DNA of 64,000 nucleotides. Source: CAXMRP01 sp965216515 (GTDB taxonomy: Bacteria > Pseudomonadota > Alphaproteobacteria > Rhizobiales > Afifellaceae). The notes beneath the pieces are model-generated. The model saw only the letters and a program-made list of their open reading frames with translations, was not told where the DNA came from and ran no database searches. Positions 1-9,017 of the stretch are shown here, piece by piece; the stretch's first letter is position 1, and each line of letters opens with the position of its first letter. The stretch is taken from the NCBI GenBank assembly GCA_965216515.1, contig OZ244173.1:2232001-2296000 (forward strand), read 5' to 3'. The position numbers and the translations under genes are program-made.

Positions 1-148
1 TTGATCTGGCAATCACCGCCGATCGCATTCGCATACCTGCCCGCCGGGCATGGCTGCGCGGAAACGAAATCGGCATTCGGTTCGCGAAAAACAACAGGCG
101 CGTTCGCAAGGACGCTGCCTGACGGGATCCGGTCAGGTTGCGGCGCGT

Positions 149-892
149 CTAGCCCCGCCCAACGAACGGCATATCGGTCGCCATGATCGTCATGCGCAGG
201 ATATTGGCGCTGGGGGGCAGGTTGGCCATGTGCACGACGGCGTTGGCCACATGCGCGACATCCATTAGCGGTTCGACGGCAATAGTCCCGTTCGCCTGAG
301 GCACGCCGGTTGCCATTTTCGCCGCCATTTCCGTTACCGCATTGCCGATATCGATCTGGCCGCAAGCGATCGAAAAGGCGCGCCCGTCCAGGGCGATGCT
401 CTTGGTCAGGCCGGTGATGGCGTGTTTGGATGCCGTGTAGGGTGCCGATCCGGGTCTCGGCACCTCCGCGGATATCGAACCGTTGTTGATAATCCTGCCG
501 CCTTGGGGATCCTGTGCTTTCATCATGGCAAATGCGCCCCGGGCGACAAGAAACGCTCCGGTCAGGTTGACCCCGATCACCCGATTCCAGTCTTCAGGCG
601 AGATTTCGTCAATCGTGTTGCCGGCGATATTGGTGCCGGCATTGTTGAACACGACATCGAGCCGGCCGTGCTGTTCTGCAATTGTCGCGAATAGAGCATC
701 CACCGCAGCCGGATCCGAGACGTCGGTCGCCACAGCCAAGGCACCGGCGTCGCCGGCGATGGTCTCCTCCAGCGCCTCCCGCCGACGGCCAGCCAGGATG
801 CAGGCATAGCCTTCGCGCATCAACGCCCGCGCTGCCGCACGCCCGATTCCCGATCCGGCCCCTGTGATCAATGCGATCGGTGTTGCTGCCAC
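149..892 (-). CDS. SDR-family NAD(P)-dependent oxidoreductase
   Basis: This is a classical short-chain dehydrogenase/reductase of 247 aa, the usual family length. The Rossmann motif TGAGSGIG lies at residues 10-17, NNAG near 83-86, and the catalytic pair is Y152/K156 in PYTASK with serines at 139-141 just before it. The reaction is NAD(P)-linked oxidation or reduction of a hydroxyl/keto group. The substrate cannot be read from the sequence. The gene stands alone and is divergent from the TerC-family gene, with a shared intergenic promoter region of about 195 bases. The family is secure; the specific function is unknown. Confidence 0.9.
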   Translation of the reverse strand: MAATPIALITGAGSGIGRAAARALMREGYACILAGRRREALEETIAGDAGALAVATDVSDPAAVDALFATIAEQHGRLDVVFNNAGTNIAGNTIDEISPEDWNRVIGVNLTGAFLVARGAFAMMKAQDPQGGRIINNGSISAEVPRPGSAPYTASKHAITGLTKSIALDGRAFSIACGQIDIGNAVTEMAAKMATGVPQANGTIAVEPLMDVAHVANAVVHMANLPPSANILRMTIMATDMPFVGRG

Positions 893-1087
893 TTATCGTT
901 CTCCTGTCCTTGAGGATGCGGCGGGTTCGAAATCAGCATGACCCGCCGTGTTCCCTTGCCGCCGAACGGCTATCCACCGGCATATCCGGGTTGAAGGAAT
1001 GGCGACTCTAGCCGTTGAAGTCCGGTTCGGCTATCGCTTGGGCATCGAATCACCGCTCCGTCAATCGGCGCAATCCGCGAGGCAGTC

Positions 1088-1891
1088 ATGGCCGAATTTC
1101 TCAGCATCGAAAATCTCTTTACGCTCCTCATGCTGATCGCCCTTCAGGCGGTTCTCGGATTCGACAATCTTCTATACATTTCCCTGGAATCCAAGCGTGT
1201 CCCGGCACACCATCAGGCCAATGTCCGCCGGATCGGCATCGGGCTCGCCATATTGTTGCGGATCGTTCTTCTTTTCGTGGTCATGCAGATGATCGAGGTC
1301 TTCAAGGAGCCCTTCTTTTCACTTCTCCTGCCCGGCCTCGTCGAAGGCGAATTCACTGTCCACGCAGCGATTGTACTCGCCGGCGGCATCTTCATCATTT
1401 ACACCGCTTTCAAGGAAATTTTCCACATGCTGGCTATCGAGCATCTGGAGCACGGCAACGGTGCAAGCCACCGCTCGCCGATGACCGCCATCCTGCTGAT
1501 CATCTTGATGAATCTCGTCTTTTCCTTCGACAGCATCCTTTCCGCGTTGGCGCTGACCCGCGTCTTCTGGGTGATGGCAGTTGCCATCATCATCTCCGGC
1601 GTTTTGATGATCGCTCTCGCCAACGAAGTCGCCGAGTTCCTGAAAAAGAACCGGATGTACGAGGTGCTCGGCCTGTTCATCCTGCTTATCGTCGGCATGC
1701 TCCTGGTCTCCGAGGGTGCCCATCTCGCGCATCTCCACATTGCCGGCTACGCCATCGAGCCGATGGCCAAAAGCACATTCTATTTCGTGCTTGGCGTGCT
1801 CGTTGTTGTGGAGATTGTGCAAAGCCGGTACCGGGCAAAACTGGAACGCCGCCGGGCGCGGGAGTTGGCCGCCGGAGCTCATCCGGCCTAG
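1088..1891 (+). CDS. TerC-family integral membrane protein
   Basis: The 267-aa protein has several hydrophobic helices. It carries the two TerC signature acidic motifs inside membrane segments: GFDN at about 24-27 and SFDS at about 146-149, at equivalent positions of the two halves. TerC/Alx-family proteins are linked to Mn2+ export and tellurite resistance, and are thought to help metalate exported proteins. The ATG start is preceded by GAGG about 6 bases upstream. A His/Glu-rich cytoplasmic loop (about 115-130) separates the halves. It converges on tdh. The ion specificity is inferred from the family only. Confidence 0.88.
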   Translation: MAEFLSIENLFTLLMLIALQAVLGFDNLLYISLESKRVPAHHQANVRRIGIGLAILLRIVLLFVVMQMIEVFKEPFFSLLLPGLVEGEFTVHAAIVLAGGIFIIYTAFKEIFHMLAIEHLEHGNGASHRSPMTAILLIILMNLVFSFDSILSALALTRVFWVMAVAIIISGVLMIALANEVAEFLKKNRMYEVLGLFILLIVGMLLVSEGAHLAHLHIAGYAIEPMAKSTFYFVLGVLVVVEIVQSRYRAKLERRRARELAAGAHPA

Positions 1892-1927
1892 CAAAGGCGG
1901 GTGTCGGCAATGCGCGCGACAGGTGAC

Positions 1928-1944
1928 GGCGCCGCCTTGGCGCC
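1928..1944. terminator. Small GC hairpin between convergent TerC and tdh genes
   Basis: Two copies of the self-complementary hexamer GGCGCC are separated by five bases, so they can form a 6-bp stem between the convergent stop codons. No T-run follows on either strand, so it is at best a weak bidirectional terminator. Confidence 0.35.
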
Positions 1945-1955
1945 TCAGCGAGATT

Positions 1956-2996
1956 TCAGTCCCAGTTCAGGATGACCTTGCCGCTTTCGCCCTTTGCCAC
2001 CACCGCGAATCCGGCCTCAAAGTCTTCGATCGGGAACTCGTGGGTCAGGACCGGTGTAATATCAAGACCGGATTGCAGCATGGCGAGCCCCTTGTACCAT
2101 GTGTCGAACATCTCGCGGCCGTAGATCCCCTTGATGGTCAGGCTTTTGAAGATAATGGAGTCCCAATCGACCGCCATTTCTCCCGGCGGAATGCCCAATA
2201 GCGCGATTTTGCCGCCGTGGTTCATGGCCGACAGCATCTCGCGGAATGCCGGGGCCGCGCCCGACATTTCCAGGCCGACGTCGAATCCCTCCGTCATCCC
2301 GAGATCGGCCATGACATGGGTCAGGTCCTGGCGCTCCGGATTGACGGCCCGGGTGGCGCCGATATTGCGGGCAAGGCGCAACCTGTAGTCGTTGATATCG
2401 GTGACGACAACATGCCGGGCGCCGGCGTGCCGGCAGATGGCCGCCGCCATGGTTCCGATCGGCCCGGCGCCCGTAATCAGCACATCCTCGCCCACAAGGT
2501 CGTATGACAGCGCCGTGTGGACGGCATTTCCGTACGGATCGAGAATTGCACCGACATTGTCGGGCACCGCCTCCGGCACCGGATAGACATTGTGCTCCGG
2601 CACGACGAGATATTCGGCAAAGGCGCCGGGACGGTTGACCCCGACACCCAGGGTGTTGCGGCACAGATGCTCCCGCCCCGCGCGGCAATTTCGGCACTCC
2701 CCGCATACGATATGGCCTTCCGAAGTCACCCGTTCGCCGGCTTCGACATGCCGGACTGCCTGGCCGACCTTGTCGACGACGCCGATATATTCATGGCCGA
2801 CCGCCATCGGCACCGGGATTGTCTTTTCCGCCCACTCGTCCCAGTTCCAAATATGCAGATCGGTGCCGCAGATTGCCGATTTCACGACACGAATACGGAC
2901 ATCGGCGGCGCCCGGTTCGGGTACCGGCTCGGCTCGCAGAACAAGACCCGGCCCGGCTTTGGCCTTGACCAGCGCCCGCATCGTTTTGCCGGTCAT
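1956..2996 (-). CDS. tdh: L-threonine 3-dehydrogenase
   Basis: Oxidises L-threonine to 2-amino-3-ketobutyrate with NAD+, the first step of threonine conversion to glycine. It is a zinc-dependent medium-chain dehydrogenase of 346 aa, collinear with E. coli Tdh. Catalytic zinc ligands are C43 (ICGTD) and H68/E69 (GHEY). The structural zinc cysteines are 98, 101, 104 and 112, and the cofactor motif is GAGPIG. The start at MTGKTMRALV was chosen because it aligns with the family start and overlaps the upstream VOC gene by ATGA; an ORF extension to 3083 has no homology. It is the last gene of the kbl-VOC-tdh operon, so substrate and product enzymes are co-expressed. Confidence 0.97.
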   Translation of the reverse strand: MTGKTMRALVKAKAGPGLVLRAEPVPEPGAADVRIRVVKSAICGTDLHIWNWDEWAEKTIPVPMAVGHEYIGVVDKVGQAVRHVEAGERVTSEGHIVCGECRNCRAGREHLCRNTLGVGVNRPGAFAEYLVVPEHNVYPVPEAVPDNVGAILDPYGNAVHTALSYDLVGEDVLITGAGPIGTMAAAICRHAGARHVVVTDINDYRLRLARNIGATRAVNPERQDLTHVMADLGMTEGFDVGLEMSGAAPAFREMLSAMNHGGKIALLGIPPGEMAVDWDSIIFKSLTIKGIYGREMFDTWYKGLAMLQSGLDITPVLTHEFPIEDFEAGFAVVAKGESGKVILNWD

Positions 2997-3418
2997 GGCA
3001 ACCCCCAGATCCGCGGTTCGGCGAATTCCAGGCAATTGCCCGCAGGATCGCGGAAATAGATCGACCGGCCGCCCTTCGGCCACACCAGGTCGGTCTCAAT
3101 CTCAACGCCGAGACCGACAAGATGCCGGGACCAGGCCTCGATTTCCTCAGCGCTTGCCGAAAAACACACATGCCCCGCACCTCGCGCGCCGTGAACCGGC
3201 ACTGACTGACCCGCCGCGGCCGGTCGCTCCGTTTCATCGGGATTGAAGATCAGGAGCATTTGATCCCCGCACCGGAAGAAGACATGGCGGACCGGGTCAC
3301 GCGCGATTTTCTCCAGCCCGAGGATACCGCCGAAAAATCGTTCCGCCGCATCCAGGTCGCCGGCATAAAGCACAGTCTCAAGAATTCCGGTCGGCTTGGC
3401 GGTTCCGCGCAAGGTCAT
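2993..3418 (-). CDS. VOC-family (glyoxalase-like) metalloenzyme
   Basis: A 141-aa single-unit vicinal-oxygen-chelate protein with the paired beta-alpha-beta-beta-beta modules. Module 1 starts at ILETVLYAGD (about 11-20); module 2 starts at GHVCFSAS and ends with the typical DPAGNCLEF, which supplies the last metal-ligand glutamate. It overlaps kbl upstream and tdh downstream by four bases each, so the three genes are translationally coupled. The Tdh product decarboxylates spontaneously to aminoacetone, which can give methylglyoxal. A glyoxalase- or dioxygenase-like partner would therefore make sense here, but the substrate is inferred only from context. Confidence 0.82.
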   Translation of the reverse strand: MTLRGTAKPTGILETVLYAGDLDAAERFFGGILGLEKIARDPVRHVFFRCGDQMLLIFNPDETERPAAAGQSVPVHGARGAGHVCFSASAEEIEAWSRHLVGLGVEIETDLVWPKGGRSIYFRDPAGNCLEFAEPRIWGLP

Positions 3419-4623
3419 GGCACAAGCCCCAGATCCCGTCCGGCCGTCGAAAAGGCCGCGATCGCCATGTCAAGATCGGCGCGGCTGTGCGCGGCCGACA
3501 TTTGCGTGCGGATGCGGGCCGTGTTCATCGGCACGACCGGATAGGAGAACGCGGTGACGTAAACGCCCTCGGCTTCAAGACGCGCCGCCAGATCCACCGC
3601 TTTCGCCGCGTCACCGACCATGACCGGGATGATCGGATGATCGGCGCCGGCAAGCTCAAAACCCGCCGCCGTCATTGCCGCACGGAAGTAGCGGGCATTG
3701 TCGTGGACGACCGTGATCCGTTCCGGTTCCCGCTCAAGCAGGTCGAGCGCCTCCAGCGTCGCCGCGCAGATCATCGGCGCCAGCGAATTGGAGAATAGAT
3801 AGGGTCGTGCCCGCTGGCGCAGGAGATCGACGATCGGCGCGCTGGCGGCCACGAAGCCGCCCGATGCCCCGCCAAGCGCCTTGCCGAATGTGCTGGTGAC
3901 GATATCGATCCGGTCCGCGACATTGAAATGCTCAGGTGTGCCGGCGCCACCGGGCCCCATGAAGCCGGTCGCATGGCTGTCGTCGACCATCACCAGCGCA
4001 TCGTACGCCGCCGCGAGATCGCATATCCCCGGCAGGTTGGCGACAATCCCGTCCATGGAAAACACACCGTCGGTGACAATCAGCCTGAACCTCGCATCCG
4101 ACGCGTCCTTGAGCTTTGCCTCCAGGTCGGCCATGTCGTTGTTGGCATATCGAAAACGTCGCGCCTTGCACAAGCGGATGCCGTCGATAATCGAGGCGTG
4201 GTTGAGCATATCGGAAAACACGGCATCCTCAGGACCCAGCAGGCTTTCAAAGAGGCCGCCATTGGCGTCAAAACAGGACGAGAACAGGATTGCCGCTTCC
4301 TGGCCGAGAAACGCCGCCACCCGCTCCTCCAGCATTCTGTGCAGATCGCCGGTGCCGCAAATGAACCTGACCGACGCCATGCCGAATCCGTGGGTATTGA
4401 GGGCTGTCGCTGCCGCCTCGACCAGCCGCCTGTCATCGGCAAATCCGAGATAGTTGTTTGCGCAGAAGTTGATCAGTTCGCGCGAGGTCTCGCCATCGGT
4501 GTCGGTTCGCACGCCGACATGCGCGCCCTGCGGCGAAACGATGACGCGCTCCGCCTTGTAGAGCCCCGATTCCCGGATCTCCGAAAGGGTCCGCGACACA
4601 TGTTCGCAAAACGATCCACGCAT
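3415..4623 (-). CDS. kbl: Glycine C-acetyltransferase (2-amino-3-ketobutyrate CoA ligase)
   Basis: A PLP-dependent alpha-oxoamine synthase of 402 aa that cleaves 2-amino-3-ketobutyrate with CoA to glycine and acetyl-CoA, completing the Tdh pathway. The PLP lysine is K248 in STFGKALGGASGG. FCANNYLG, HGFGMASVRFICGT and DDSHATGF are all conserved. The start at MRGSF was chosen because it aligns with E. coli Kbl (MRGEF); an in-frame extension to 4647 is possible but unsupported. It is the first gene of the operon. The 128 bases upstream, before the GT-C gene stop, must hold its promoter. Confidence 0.97.
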   Translation of the reverse strand: MRGSFCEHVSRTLSEIRESGLYKAERVIVSPQGAHVGVRTDTDGETSRELINFCANNYLGFADDRRLVEAAATALNTHGFGMASVRFICGTGDLHRMLEERVAAFLGQEAAILFSSCFDANGGLFESLLGPEDAVFSDMLNHASIIDGIRLCKARRFRYANNDMADLEAKLKDASDARFRLIVTDGVFSMDGIVANLPGICDLAAAYDALVMVDDSHATGFMGPGGAGTPEHFNVADRIDIVTSTFGKALGGASGGFVAASAPIVDLLRQRARPYLFSNSLAPMICAATLEALDLLEREPERITVVHDNARYFRAAMTAAGFELAGADHPIIPVMVGDAAKAVDLAARLEAEGVYVTAFSYPVVPMNTARIRTQMSAAHSRADLDMAIAAFSTAGRDLGLVP

Positions 4624-4751
4624 GACCAATGCCTCCACGATTGGCACCAGGCGCCATCATGGCAGGTCGCAGGCCAAAGATCACCGTAGGCCGGCAATCA
4701 ATTTCCGCTGCCCGGCGGGAGCGCCCGGTCACCCGGCTGCGGATGTCGCAC

Positions 4752-6344
4752 TCAGTAGGACGGCGGCGCGGCGGCGCGGCCGATCGTGCTGTGATTCAGG
4801 GATTCATCGATCCAGATTTCCAGCGCATGAAGTTCGGCCACCTTGCGATAGCGCGCCCAGCGCGGTTGGAACCGCGGATCCGCCATGAACAGTGCCGGCA
4901 CATCGATCGAACGCGGCGTCAGCACGATTTCCGGCCGATTTGCGAGAAAGTCATCCACGGAAAGCGTCCGGATGGTGGAAAGCATCCGCCGGCCTCCTTC
5001 GGCCTCCATCCGGTCGCTGGAGGCGGAAAGCGCAAGCGCCCCCGGCAGGGCCCAAAGGCACTGAAACCGCGAGCTCCACTTTCCGTTGATCCGCGTCACC
5101 GCCGGAAAATGGGCGTTGAGACTGGTGCTCCAGCTGACGATGCGCCGCCCGTCCGCATCCGGCCCAAGCGCGGCGACCAACGCATCGCTGCGCGCCTTCA
5201 ACGTTGCCTGTGGCGAAAAATGGAAAAGCGGCACCCACAACAACCCGGCAATGACCGCCGCCGCCGCGCATCTGCCGGTCGCCGGCACAGCTTCGTTCCA
5301 GTCCGGCCTCGCCCGAACGATGATCAACACGCCAAGCCACATGGCAAAGGGCATGGCATGGTAAATCCAGCCCTTTCCCTGAACCAGGAAACCAACGGCG
5401 AATCCGCAGGCGATCAGAACCGCGAAATAGACCGGTTGCCCGAGCTTGCCCGCGCCCTGACGCGCCAGGAACGAAACCGCAATACCGGCGGCAAGCGCGA
5501 ACAGACCCGCCGGCTGCAGGATCGGCGCAAGCGAGGATCCGAAGCTGCCATAGGTTGCCACAGCCAGCGGCACAATCGTGTTCAGATAGTCGGGATGGAG
5601 GAACAGGATGGCCGCGCCATAGGCTGCCATGATCGCACCGATACCGATGGAAGAACCGGAGATTGCCGGACGCAGCGATCGGTCGCCGAAACACTGCGCA
5701 AGAATGACAAGAGCCGGCACCGCCAGAAAATGCGGCTTCGCCGCGAACCCGATGCCCGCCACCATCCCGATCAGCAACCGCTCCGCGCCAGGCAACGCCT
5801 GCCGGGCGCGGCCGGATGGCGGTCCAAACAGAACATGGAGCAGGTAGGGCAGCGACAGGATCATCAGGAAATGCTCCCGCTGCCCGAACTCGTAAATCGG
5901 CAGGACACCCGTCGCCAGGAACAGGAACACGAGAAGAAAATCAGCACCGCCCCGCGACAGGCCGCATCGCGCAAGCACCCTGTCGCTCCATGCCAGCGAA
6001 CCGCCAAGCACGGCGCAGAGATAAAAGTAGAATACCGTGTGGGGCGATGCGCCCAGCCCCTTCGCCAATGCTGCCGCCGGCGTGGCAAGGTAGACGGTCA
6101 TCGGCGGATTCACGTCAATTATATCGCGGTATAGGACGGCACCGTCGAGCCACGTCCGGGCAGCAAGCAGATACCAGGCGACGTCGTGGCTGATATGGCC
6201 GCCCGTCAGCACCGGAACGAGCAGAAAAAGCGCCAGGGCAGCACCGAGTATCGCCGCGGCACGCCATCCGTCCGACCCGCCCGGCAACGCCCGCACCGGC
6301 CCGGTGCCTGCTGCAACGGATTCGCTTGTTGTTTCGGCCGCCAT
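4752..6344 (-). CDS. GT-C fold (PMT/GT39-like) membrane glycosyltransferase
   Basis: A 530-aa polytopic membrane protein. After a short cytoplasmic N-terminus, a first helix at about 30-46 is followed by a periplasmic loop with HDVAWYLLAARTWLDGA and the acidic RDIIDVNPP motif. This resembles the DE/DD-containing first loop of lipid-phospho-sugar-dependent GT-C transferases (ArnT/PMT-like). About ten further hydrophobic segments and a soluble C-terminal domain (about 400-530) follow. The likely role is transfer of a sugar from a polyprenyl-phosphate donor on the periplasmic face. Acceptor and donor are unknown. It is separate from its neighbours. Confidence 0.7.
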   Translation of the reverse strand: MAAETTSESVAAGTGPVRALPGGSDGWRAAAILGAALALFLLVPVLTGGHISHDVAWYLLAARTWLDGAVLYRDIIDVNPPMTVYLATPAAALAKGLGASPHTVFYFYLCAVLGGSLAWSDRVLARCGLSRGGADFLLVFLFLATGVLPIYEFGQREHFLMILSLPYLLHVLFGPPSGRARQALPGAERLLIGMVAGIGFAAKPHFLAVPALVILAQCFGDRSLRPAISGSSIGIGAIMAAYGAAILFLHPDYLNTIVPLAVATYGSFGSSLAPILQPAGLFALAAGIAVSFLARQGAGKLGQPVYFAVLIACGFAVGFLVQGKGWIYHAMPFAMWLGVLIIVRARPDWNEAVPATGRCAAAAVIAGLLWVPLFHFSPQATLKARSDALVAALGPDADGRRIVSWSTSLNAHFPAVTRINGKWSSRFQCLWALPGALALSASSDRMEAEGGRRMLSTIRTLSVDDFLANRPEIVLTPRSIDVPALFMADPRFQPRWARYRKVAELHALEIWIDESLNHSTIGRAAAPPSY

Positions 6345-6508
6345 GTCCGGTCCCGGAATCCTGTGCCACCCGTCAAGATCGCACGCAGGCTAGAACGCCG
6401 TCGATAAGAATGGGTAAATCCGCCATCGTGCCTGTCTGGTCGGCGGTCCGGGATTACCGGCTGCAAATCGGGCAATTCGGCGGGTGACCTGCCGGTTGCC
6501 CGGCATGT

Positions 6509-6973
6509 TCAGAGATTGTCGATCGCCTTGAGCCGGTCTGCCGCCCGGCGATATTCGATCGATGCCATGTAGAGGCTCTTTGCGAGCCGGTCACGAACCA
6601 ATTGGGCGGCCTGTGGATACTCGCTCAGAAACCGGTGAAAAACCGGCCTGCGGATCTGCAAGGCGGTTGAAGGCTCCGCCACCCGCACCGATTCCTTTGC
6701 GCGCGATTCAACGATCATCGCCCGTTCGCCCAGCATGCCGCCGCGCCCGATATCGCGCACGACTTCCCTGTTTCCCTCCATCCGCGTGGCGACCAGGCGG
6801 CCCGACATGATCACATAACCGGAGTGAAGCATATGGCCGGCATCGTAGAGCTGCGTGTGCTCTGAAAGCGCCCGCGATTCCGCCGAAAACGCCAGCAGGC
6901 GCAAATGCTCTTCGGAAAACCCGTTGAAGAACGGAATGCCCCGCAACAGCCGGATGTCGTCTTCCAGACTCAC
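6509..6973 (-). CDS. Cyclic-nucleotide-binding-domain protein (no HTH)
   Basis: A 154-aa protein consisting essentially of one CRP-type cNMP-binding beta-barrel (about 12-125) with the phosphate-cassette-like GGMLGERAMIVESRAKESVR segment, followed by a helical C-terminus. No winged-helix DNA-binding domain is present, so it is not a complete Crp/Fnr activator. It may be a stand-alone sensor or protein-interaction module. It lies 44 bases downstream of the OmpR-type regulator on the same strand and is probably co-transcribed. The ligand is not predictable. Confidence 0.78.
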   Translation of the reverse strand: MSLEDDIRLLRGIPFFNGFSEEHLRLLAFSAESRALSEHTQLYDAGHMLHSGYVIMSGRLVATRMEGNREVVRDIGRGGMLGERAMIVESRAKESVRVAEPSTALQIRRPVFHRFLSEYPQAAQLVRDRLAKSLYMASIEYRRAADRLKAIDNL

Positions 6974-7017
6974 GTGTCATTCCCCATGGCGGATGCCTTT
7001 CGCCCCATTCCGGCGCG

Positions 7018-7701
7018 CTACTGAACCAGCTTGTATCCCCCGGATTCCGTCACCAGAAGCTCGGCATTGGATGGGTCGCGTTCGATCTTCTGCCGCAACC
7101 GGTAAATATGGGTTTCAAGCGTATGAGTGGTCACACCGGAATTGTAGCCCCAGACTTCCGAAAGCAGGATATCCCGCGTCACGGTTCGTTCGCCGGCCCG
7201 GTAGAGATATTTCAGGATTGCCGTTTCCTTTTCCGTCAAACGGATTTTGCCGCCGCTCTCGTCTAGCAGGATTTTCGAGGCGGGTTTGAACGTGAAATGG
7301 CCGATCGTGAACGTCGCATCCTCGCTTTGCTCGTGCTGGCGCAAATGGGCGCGGATACGGGCCAGAAGCACGGCGAACCGGAACGGCTTGGACACGTAAT
7401 CGTTGGCGCCGGCTTCCAGACCCAGAATTGCATCTGAATCCGTGTCGTGACCGGTCAGCATGATGATCGGCGCCTTGATTCCGGCCTTGCGCAACAGTTT
7501 CACTGCCTCGCGGCCATCCATGTCGGGCAGGCCGACATCCATGACGACGAGGTCTGTGTGCCATTCGCGCGCGGTTTTGATGCCCTTGCCAGCCGTGTCC
7601 TCATGTCTGAGTTCGAATTCGTCGTAGAGCGCCAACTGCTCGATCAGGGCTTCGACGAGATCGGTGTCGTCATCGACGATGAGTATTTTTCGCGAGGTCA
7701 T
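7018..7701 (-). CDS. OmpR-family response regulator (CenR-like)
   Basis: A 227-aa two-domain regulator. Receiver: acidic pocket D10-D12, phosphoacceptor D55 (VVMDVGLPD), T83 and K105 (SKPFR). The C-terminal winged helix (about 130-227) carries LTEKETAILKYLYRAG and HTLETHIYRLRQKIE. The N-terminal EQLALYDEFE segment recalls alphaproteobacterial CenR, an essential cell-envelope regulator in Caulobacter; that identity is tentative. The start at MTSRKILIVDDD was preferred over an upstream ATG at 7761 because family members begin just before the first strand. No cognate kinase is adjacent. It precedes the cNMP-binding gene. Confidence 0.88.
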   Translation of the reverse strand: MTSRKILIVDDDTDLVEALIEQLALYDEFELRHEDTAGKGIKTAREWHTDLVVMDVGLPDMDGREAVKLLRKAGIKAPIIMLTGHDTDSDAILGLEAGANDYVSKPFRFAVLLARIRAHLRQHEQSEDATFTIGHFTFKPASKILLDESGGKIRLTEKETAILKYLYRAGERTVTRDILLSEVWGYNSGVTTHTLETHIYRLRQKIERDPSNAELLVTESGGYKLVQ

Positions 7702-7864
7702 GTTGATCTCCCAACTGAACCCGTCCGATGGACCCGCAGGCCACATCGGGAATCGGAGCAATAGTCCAAATATAATGCCGATACAGATAATGGCGAATGC
7801 ACACGCTTACGCGGTATAGGACAATGGGCCGTAAATCCAATTCAAAAGTGATCGGAAACGAGAT

Positions 7865-8440
7865 TTGAAAACGCGGGGATCGCCCAATGTCATGGTCTTT
7901 CCGTGCCCGGGGCAGCCGTCAAAGGCCCGCATCCTGGCCGGCGGTCTCTGGTTACCGGCCGTTCTCGGACGAGCCGGTACGACCTGGTTGAAGCGTGAGG
8001 GCGACGGCGCAACCCCCTGCGGGCGGCATCGGTTATTGGCGTTGATCGTCCGCCCGGATCGGGCCATCGGCCTCGCCTCGCGTGTGTCGACGTTTCCCGT
8101 GCGGGCAATGAAACCCGACGATGGCTGGTGTGAGAACCCGAAGTCGGGACGCTACAACCGTCCGGTTCACCTGGCCGGCAGGGACGACGGCGACACCGAC
8201 AGAATGTGGCGTGACGATCGGCTCTATGATGCCGTCGGCGTGTTCGACTGGAATATCCGCCCGCGGGTTGCCGGTCGTGGCAGCGCCATTTTCCTGCATC
8301 TGACCCGGATGTCGGGCACACCGACAGCCGGATGCATCGCGCTGGAACCGCGCCATCTGCGTCGGCTGCTGGAGCGAACCGGCAAAAACTCGGAATTTTT
8401 TATCCGCGCCCGCCCCGCAAAAGGCCCCTACCGGCGTTGA
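7865..8440 (+). CDS. L,D-transpeptidase (YkuD-domain) protein
   Basis: A 191-aa YkuD-family protein. The catalytic signature runs from H145 to C157 (HLTRMSGTPTAGCIAL), matching the family H-x-(many)-[ST]-x-GC pattern; C157 is the nucleophile. Such enzymes form 3-3 peptidoglycan cross-links or attach proteins to peptidoglycan. There is no clear signal peptide, and its short compact form resembles the catalytic-domain-only L,D-transpeptidases. An alternative start further in (M10) is possible. It is isolated between oppositely oriented genes. Confidence 0.85.
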   Translation: MKTRGSPNVMVFPCPGQPSKARILAGGLWLPAVLGRAGTTWLKREGDGATPCGRHRLLALIVRPDRAIGLASRVSTFPVRAMKPDDGWCENPKSGRYNRPVHLAGRDDGDTDRMWRDDRLYDAVGVFDWNIRPRVAGRGSAIFLHLTRMSGTPTAGCIALEPRHLRRLLERTGKNSEFFIRARPAKGPYRR

Positions 8441-8476
8441 TCGGTGTTTCTGGATCCGGCCGCATCCGCCAACATG

Positions 8477-8770
8477 TCACGACCGGTAGATCGCATCGCC
8501 CTGTTCATCAATGATCTGCTTGGCCTTGGCGACAGAAAACGCTTCCGCATCCTCGCGGCTTGCATGCTTGTCGGCGCGTATGAACTCATGAACCCGCTCT
8601 TCGCCGTCAAAATCCCTGGAGATCGTGCCCGCGGTAAGCCATTGGCCGCTGTCCTGACGCGGCCGGGGCACGATCGTGTGACCTTCGTACTCCACCGCGT
8701 CTGCGGATTTGCCGCCACCGCCCGCTTCAGATGCGCCGCCGCCGAACAACCGGGATAGGATGGACGCCAT
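8477..8770 (-). CDS. HlyU-family protein
   Basis: A 97-aa protein matching the alphaproteobacterial HlyU family: a hydrophobic N-terminal SILSRLFGGG, a glycine-rich linker, then a compact alpha/beta domain (YEGHTIVPRPRQDSGQW ... FIRADKHASREDAEAF) ending in AKQIIDEQGD. It has no recognisable DNA-binding motif despite the family label of transcriptional regulator. The start MASILSRL was chosen by family alignment over a longer frame to 8824. It is convergent with the L,D-transpeptidase gene. Function is not established in this clade. Confidence 0.8.
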   Translation of the reverse strand: MASILSRLFGGGASEAGGGGKSADAVEYEGHTIVPRPRQDSGQWLTAGTISRDFDGEERVHEFIRADKHASREDAEAFSVAKAKQIIDEQGDAIYRS

Positions 8771-8930
8771 CGTGGATCTCCTGATTTGAATAAATCGGAC
8801 CGGACAGGGGAACCTAGCACACAATATCCGCCTGGCCAGCGCCCGATACCGGCGAATTCATCTCAGATACCGGGGCAGGATGGATGGATGGCGCCGCGAC
8901 CACGCGAAATTGTGAACTGGCGCCATAGTT

Positions 8931-9000
8931 CGAAATTATCTGAAATGGATTGTTATTTTAACTGTTTGGGGTTCTATTTCGGATAACAAAAAAAAGACCG
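8931..9000 (+). promoter_or_regulatory. AT-rich upstream region of the oxidoreductase operon
   Basis: This stretch is markedly AT-rich for the window and includes a run of eight A near 8988-8996. It sits immediately before the 9018 start, with GAGAG at 9006-9010 as ribosome binding site. It is the likely promoter region of the three-gene operon; no specific box could be assigned. Confidence 0.45.
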
Positions 9001-9017
9001 TGTGTGAGAGAAACCCG

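Noticed and set aside
1..148. Short open frame at the left edge
   Set aside because: It overlaps the end of the SDR gene and has no features; the left edge may hold the end of another gene but nothing supports it.
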